DNA of 64,000 bases from an uncultured Oscillospiraceae bacterium. Lineage in GTDB: Bacteria; Bacillota; Clostridia; Oscillospirales; Ruminococcaceae. Shown here piece by piece: positions 61,425 through 64,000 of the stretch. Within the stretch, counting starts at the first letter, position 1; every line of letters starts with the position of its first letter. The DNA lies in NCBI GenBank assembly GCA_934481385.1, contig CAKSPD010000001.1, forward strand, positions 62,001 to 126,000, written 5' to 3'. The position numbers and the translations under genes were made by a program. A model generated the notes under the pieces. The model saw nothing but the letters and a program-made list of their open reading frames with translations, was not told the origin of the DNA and made no database searches.

Positions 61425-61465
61425 TGTACTGACAATATTATAACATTGTACTGACAAAAAGTCAA
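61425..61465 (-). promoter_or_regulatory. RHH-1 promoter with direct-repeat operator
   Basis: Minus strand TTGACT (61460-61465), 17 bp, TATAAT (61437-61442). Two perfect copies of TTGTCAGTACA (61425-61435 and 61447-61457, minus strand sense) lie 22 bp apart, about two helical turns, flanking the -10. Typical autorepressor layout for RHH proteins. Confidence 0.82.
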
Positions 61466-61484
61466 TAGGTTTTATAAATTTTTT

Positions 61485-61529
61485 TCATTTAACAAAATCG
61501 TCGAACAAGATTTCAAGTGACTTAGTCAT
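61485..61529 (-). CDS. 14-codon LEILFDDFV micro-ORF (truncated relative)
   Basis: MTKSLEILFDDFVK then stop. Ten of its residues match the first part of the gene at 60874-61107 (NKTLEILFDDFV). Most codons differ at silent positions, so the match is kept at protein level although DNA has drifted. An AAAGGAA site lies upstream. Either a decayed copy cut by rearrangement or a functional micropeptide. Confidence 0.5.
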   Translation of the reverse strand: MTKSLEILFDDFVK

Positions 61530-61546
61530 TTTTTTTCATTCCTTTC

Positions 61547-61575
61547 TTGACAAGAAAGAAAATCTGATGTATAAT
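61547..61575 (+). promoter_or_regulatory. Promoter of small RNA 2
   Basis: TTGACA (61547-61552), 17 bp ending GATG, TATAAT (61570-61575). Perfect hexamers on the strand opposite to the genes. Confidence 0.85.
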
Positions 61576-61581
61576 AGATTT

Positions 61582-61656
61582 CAGATAGACTTCTTGTCTG
61601 TTTTTGATATAGCAACTGTTAGCTCTGTGGTGGTGAGAACAGTTGCTATTTTTATT
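61582..61656 (+). ncRNA. Candidate antisense small RNA 2
   Basis: About 75 nt. 5' hairpin ATAGAC-TTCTT-GTCTGT; 3' terminator hairpin ATAGCAACTGTT/AACAGTTGCTAT (61609-61620 with 61638-61649), loop carrying CTCTGTGGTGGTGAG, then TTTTTATTTT. Same architecture as small RNA 1. The stems differ at four pairs, all kept paired, while the loop is almost unchanged. It touches the last codons of RHH-2. Confidence 0.72.
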
Positions 61657-61819
61657 TTATATCGCTTTCCAACTTAGAAATTCCACGTCTTACAGCTTCG
61701 GCACGGCTGATTTTTTCCTGTGCGATATACTTTTCAAGGATTTTATCAGACTTTTCGTCAAGGCGAACGTGAATGGGTTTCCCTTTTCTGTTATCGGTCG
61801 GTCTGCCTTTAGGCGACAT
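61652..61819 (-). CDS. Ribbon-helix-helix DNA-binding protein 2
   Basis: 55 residues from MSPKGRPTDNRKGK at 61819 with AAGGAGG upstream. KPIHVRLDEKSDKILEKYIAQEKISRAEAVRRGISKLESD is a complete RHH domain, similar in plan to RHH-1. Its promoter overlaps a distinct direct repeat. Length is normal for CopG/Arc-type regulators. Confidence 0.88.
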   Translation of the reverse strand: MSPKGRPTDNRKGKPIHVRLDEKSDKILEKYIAQEKISRAEAVRRGISKLESDIK

Positions 61820-61838
61820 CTTTTTCACCTCCTTATTT

Positions 61839-61882
61839 TTGTAGCCCATAATTATTATAGATTATTGTAGCCCATTTGTCAA
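61839..61882 (-). promoter_or_regulatory. RHH-2 promoter with direct-repeat operator
   Basis: Minus strand TTGACA (61877-61882), 17 bp, TATAAT (61854-61859). Two perfect copies of ATGGGCTACAA (complement of 61839-61849 and 61865-61875) lie 26 bp apart around the -10 and spacer. Confidence 0.82.
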
Positions 61883-61909
61883 GAGGTTTTAGAAAAATTT
61901 ATTTTTTAA

Positions 61910-62089
61910 TTATATATCCTTATTTTTCTGATATTGTGTACCGAAATAAAAGCTTATAACAACTGTGAAAACGGTCTGGAACTGTTCAGCAGAAATCTGT
62001 CCTTTCAGTGACAAAACAGCAAACACTGCTGTAAGAATGAGTGTTACAATTGACTTTACATCAATCAGCTTTGCAAAGTTTTTAAGCAT
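61910..62089 (-). CDS. Phage holin
   Basis: 59 residues from MLKNFAKLIDVKS at 62089 (GAGGTG seven bases upstream); the longer frame runs into the upstream XhlA-like gene. Two hydrophobic segments: VTLILTAVFAVLSL (about 14-28) and FQTVFTVVISFYFG (about 36-50), with a short charged tail QYQKNKDI. Fits small class II holins of Gram-positive phages. Start overlaps the XhlA-like gene by 8 bases. Confidence 0.85.
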   Translation of the reverse strand: MLKNFAKLIDVKSIVTLILTAVFAVLSLKGQISAEQFQTVFTVVISFYFGTQYQKNKDI

Positions 62090-62348
62090 TTTCAAGCACC
62101 TCAATTTTGTGTTTGAGTTCTTTGATTTCACGATTAAGAGATGAAACCTGTTCTTCAAGAATCGGAACACGGACAGTGAAATTATTGTGTTTTCTTACTT
62201 CTTCAGTCAGTCCTTCAAGCTTTATATTTACAACAGCCTGATTTACTTCAAGCTGATGCTGTAATTTCCTGTTGCTTGCTGAAGTAGTTACAATAACTCC
62301 TAAAATAGAGCATACGCCTGTTATCAATGCGATGATTATTTCAGCCAT
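62082..62348 (-). CDS. XhlA-like phage lysis accessory protein
   Basis: 88 residues from MAEIIIALITGVCS at 62348. N-terminal membrane helix (about 2-20), then a coiled coil with heptads (LEGLTEEVRKHNN and LEEQVSSLNREIKELKHKIEVLEN). Same size and layout as XhlA/haemolysin XhlA-type and DUF1515-like proteins next to holins. GAGG nine bases upstream of ATG; a GTG five codons earlier is an alternative. Confidence 0.82.
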   Translation of the reverse strand: MAEIIIALITGVCSILGVIVTTSASNRKLQHQLEVNQAVVNIKLEGLTEEVRKHNNFTVRVPILEEQVSSLNREIKELKHKIEVLENA

Positions 62349-62391
62349 TTCTATTAACCTCACAATTAAGAGAAGAAATATTTCTTCAAAA

Positions 62392-63480
62392 TTACTTTAA
62401 CTCCCAATTCTTTTTGCTTGCATATTCAATAAGGCTCATTGCTCCTGAGTCAGAACTGTTACATAATGTCATAGGCTTTATATCAGAAGAATTATCAACT
62501 ATTTTGCAATAAAGTCCGTCAATTTTTTTAAGATTTTCTGAACCAATAGTAAGTAATTTAGAAGATGAACTTGTTATAAGCTGTTGAATAGTGTTTACCA
62601 GACTATCAACACTTAACAAAGTACACCCGTCAAGTACAATAGATATAGGAATATGTGTTAAGGTTAACTCTGTTAATTTTGGACATTTATCAAACGTTAA
62701 AGTCGCCTCGGTAACTTTGCTTAAATCAAGTCCTTTTATACTTACAAGATTTTCACATCTATAAAACATCATTGACATATTGGTTACATTATTTGTATTT
62801 AATTTAGGAACAGTCACCAAATTTGTACAACCAGAAAACATATTAGAAGTTCCAAGAACTTTTTGCATATTCATCATTTCAGGAGCATTTACTAAAGAAG
62901 AACAACCACTGAACATACTTGACATATTATCAGCATTTTGCGTATTTAAAGCAGGTACACTTATTAATTTTTTACAGCCCTTAAACATACCTGACATAGT
63001 TGTAACACTACTTGTATCCATTTCAGGAACTTCTGTTAAAGAAGAACAGCCATTAAACATATTATACATAGTTGTAACATTACTTGTATCCATATTTGGT
63101 ATCTGTAATAATGATGGACAACTTAAAAACATACCCGACATAGTTGTAACACTACTTGTATCCATTTCAGGAACTTCTGTTAAAGAAGAACAGCCATTAA
63201 ACATACCTGACATAGTTGTAACCTTACTTGTGTTCAGTTTAGGAACAGTTGTTAAGTTCTTACAGTCGTAGAACATTTGTTTCATATTAGTAGCACTACT
63301 TGTATCCATTTCAGGAACTTCTGTTAAATTGTTACATTCATAGAACAAATATTGACAGTCTCTTAGATTTAAAAAATCTTTAAGGGTATCCTTGTCGGAA
63401 TTATTATTATTATTATTATTATTATTATGACTTTTGTCCAAAAAATTAAAGAGCAAAAATCTTAAAAACTCGTCTTTCAT
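62392..63480 (-). CDS. BspA-type leucine-rich repeat (DUF285) protein in phage tail-lysis region
   Basis: 362 residues from MKDEFLRF at 63480 (AGGAGA nine bases upstream, ATG overlapping the previous stop as TAATG). No signal peptide. A run of nine Asn (19-27) is followed by about nine DUF285 repeats of roughly 24 residues: MF-x-GC-x-x-L-x-x-V/I-P-x-x-(D/N)T-S-x-V-T-T-M. Repeats contain near-identical DNA segments. These repeats occur on surface adhesins and Mycoplasma lipoproteins. In this place a virion tail or receptor-binding role is plausible, by inference from position only. Confidence 0.85.
   Translation of the reverse strand: MKDEFLRFLLFNFLDKSHNNNNNNNNNSDKDTLKDFLNLRDCQYLFYECNNLTEVPEMDTSSATNMKQMFYDCKNLTTVPKLNTSKVTTMSGMFNGCSSLTEVPEMDTSSVTTMSGMFLSCPSLLQIPNMDTSNVTTMYNMFNGCSSLTEVPEMDTSSVTTMSGMFKGCKKLISVPALNTQNADNMSSMFSGCSSLVNAPEMMNMQKVLGTSNMFSGCTNLVTVPKLNTNNVTNMSMMFYRCENLVSIKGLDLSKVTEATLTFDKCPKLTELTLTHIPISIVLDGCTLLSVDSLVNTIQQLITSSSSKLLTIGSENLKKIDGLYCKIVDNSSDIKPMTLCNSSDSGAMSLIEYASKKNWELK
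63016..63203 (-). repeat. Internal DNA repeat within the BspA-type gene
   Basis: A stretch of about 45-50 bases coding for a NGCSSLTEVPEMDTSS-type unit recurs nearly identically at about 63016-63062 and 63159-63203, with a partial third copy near 63297-63330. High identity at the DNA level suggests recent duplication or gene-internal recombination. Confidence 0.75.
63400..63426 (-). repeat. (AAT)9 microsatellite encoding poly-Asn
   Basis: Nine perfect trinucleotide units in the BspA-type gene. Slippage would change the number of Asn residues without a frameshift, so it can alter linker length but not switch the gene off. Confidence 0.95.
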
Positions 63481-63668
63481 TATGCCCACTCTCCTGCGTT
63501 GTTAAGTATGAGTACCTTATGTTCATTTGCGACCCAGCATATACTCCCAACGTCCCAGCTACTCTCAGGCTTTGGCACATCAGCAGAAGTATCGCAAAGG
63601 ATTACAACACGTATCATAGAAGTTTTGTTGCGAACTTCTATGAATTCAGTGTCGATTATTTTGTACAT
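63480..63668 (-). CDS. Small phage structural-region protein
   Basis: 62 residues: MYKIIDTEFIEVRNKTSMIRVVILCDTS then SSWDVGSICWVANEHKVLILNNAGEWA (positions about 36-62). No named family recognised; such short beta-rich proteins occur beside tail genes and end in a similar GEW motif. Its stop overlaps the next ATG, so it is translationally coupled to the BspA-type gene. Confidence 0.75.
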   Translation of the reverse strand: MYKIIDTEFIEVRNKTSMIRVVILCDTSADVPKPESSWDVGSICWVANEHKVLILNNAGEWA

Positions 63669-63682
63669 ATATCATCACTCCT

Positions 63683-64000
63683 TTAGTCGTCAGCAAGAAG
63701 AATTGCCCCCTGCATATAGTATTTTTTGCCGTTCAGGGTGCAATCGTTGAAAGAAACGGCAGGGAACTGCAAAGATGTAAGAGCATAAACATCTTTCATA
63801 ACACATTCAGAATATTTACTAAAAACGTTCTGCATCGTTGTTATTTTTGAAGATACATTAGGGCTTAAGTAAGCAATTTGTATCAGTCTGACAGGTTCAG
63901 TTGCAATATCAGAAGATAAAATTATTGATGAAATATTGTTATTATATTGCTGAGTAACAGCAAGAACAGTTTCTTCCTGACTTGTAAGTTGATTTATCGC
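63683..64000 (-). CDS. Phage protein, C-terminal part (runs off right edge)
   Basis: Open frame of 105 codons with no stop to the window edge, ending GKKYYMQGAILLADD then TAA at 63683. Includes AINQLTSQEETVLAVTQQY and VRLIQIAYLSPN. Not recognised. Location upstream of tail-lysis genes suggests a structural or tail-associated protein. Confidence 0.65.
   Translation of the reverse strand, partial: AINQLTSQEETVLAVTQQYNNNISSIILSSDIATEPVRLIQIAYLSPNVSSKITTMQNVFSKYSECVMKDVYALTSLQFPAVSFNDCTLNGKKYYMQGAILLADD

Noticed and set aside
61582-61656. Type III toxin-antitoxin RNA
   Set aside because: Those antitoxin RNAs are tandem repeats preceding a ToxN-like gene on the same strand. Here the RNA is antisense, unrepeated within itself, and no ToxN-like protein is nearby.
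61910-62170. Longer 86-codon reading of the holin
   Set aside because: The extra N-terminal residues are read through the XhlA-like gene; the ATG at 62089 has the proper ribosome site.
59400-64000. Diversity-generating retroelement linked to the BspA-type repeats
   Set aside because: No reverse transcriptase or template/variable repeat pair with adenine bias is visible in the window.

Overview
The window is low-GC DNA from a spore-forming clostridium. I infer a Ruminococcus-like member of the Oscillospiraceae, for three reasons. It carries the whole spoIIIAA-AH operon and spoIIGA-sigE. It has a secreted protein ending in a type I dockerin, a cellulosome hallmark. Gene order (rplS-lepB-rbgA-rnhB-yraN, and asp23-nusB-ispA-dxs-tlyA-nadK-argR-recN) is clostridial. 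There are no rRNA genes, insertion sequences or CRISPR arrays. Genes are tightly packed and no gene-free stretch exceeds about 250 bases.

Layout: 1-4,450 (mostly minus strand) holds the start of thrC, then yraN, rnhB, rbgA, two tandem signal peptidase genes and rplS with its leader and promoter. 4,452-12,294 (minus) is an accessory-looking block: a 1,956-residue helical-repeat protein, a 359-residue protein with a HEPN-like RNxxAH motif, and an amidohydrolase. 12,497-22,168 (mostly plus) holds a TrkA/KtrA-type protein, a secreted 3D-domain protein (minus), the MoxR-DUF58-transglutaminase trio, a dockerin-bearing C39-like peptidase, prmA and an unknown gene. 22,203-32,952 (minus) holds a GH42-like protein that lacks both catalytic glutamates and the housekeeping/isoprenoid/repair cluster. 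33,048-37,656 is spoIIIA. 37,775-46,029 holds trpB-tyrA, sigE-spoIIGA (with a Spo0A box) and a type IIA topoisomerase pair. 46,072-55,385 (minus) is housekeeping: DUF1015, maf, U32, mltG, folate, DJ-1, thyX, dnaI-like, dnaD-like. 55,555-59,329 holds bioY, a DUF1284 gene, a B-repeat secreted protein, a tiny DUF4250 gene, a HAD phosphatase, dCMP deaminase and tRNA-Gln.

From about 59,400 to the right edge lies the lysis end of a prophage-like element next to tRNA-Gln: endolysin, Rha-type regulator, holin, XhlA-like protein, a BspA-type leucine-rich-repeat protein and small structural-looking genes. Between holin and endolysin sits an insert made of two copies of a small module. Each copy has a ribbon-helix-helix gene under a consensus promoter that overlaps its own private direct-repeat operator, a plus-strand small RNA with a consensus promoter, a 5' hairpin and a terminator hairpin, and a gene starting LEILFDDFV (one full length, one only 14 codons). 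The two RNAs share an almost identical 23-nt loop, while their stems differ by compensating changes. This is the strongest candidate for an undescribed system here. The giant-protein/HEPN-like pair is the second.

Many sigma-A promoters can be read directly as -35/-10 hexamers 16-18 bp apart. Assignments rest on motif recognition by eye; no database search was run.
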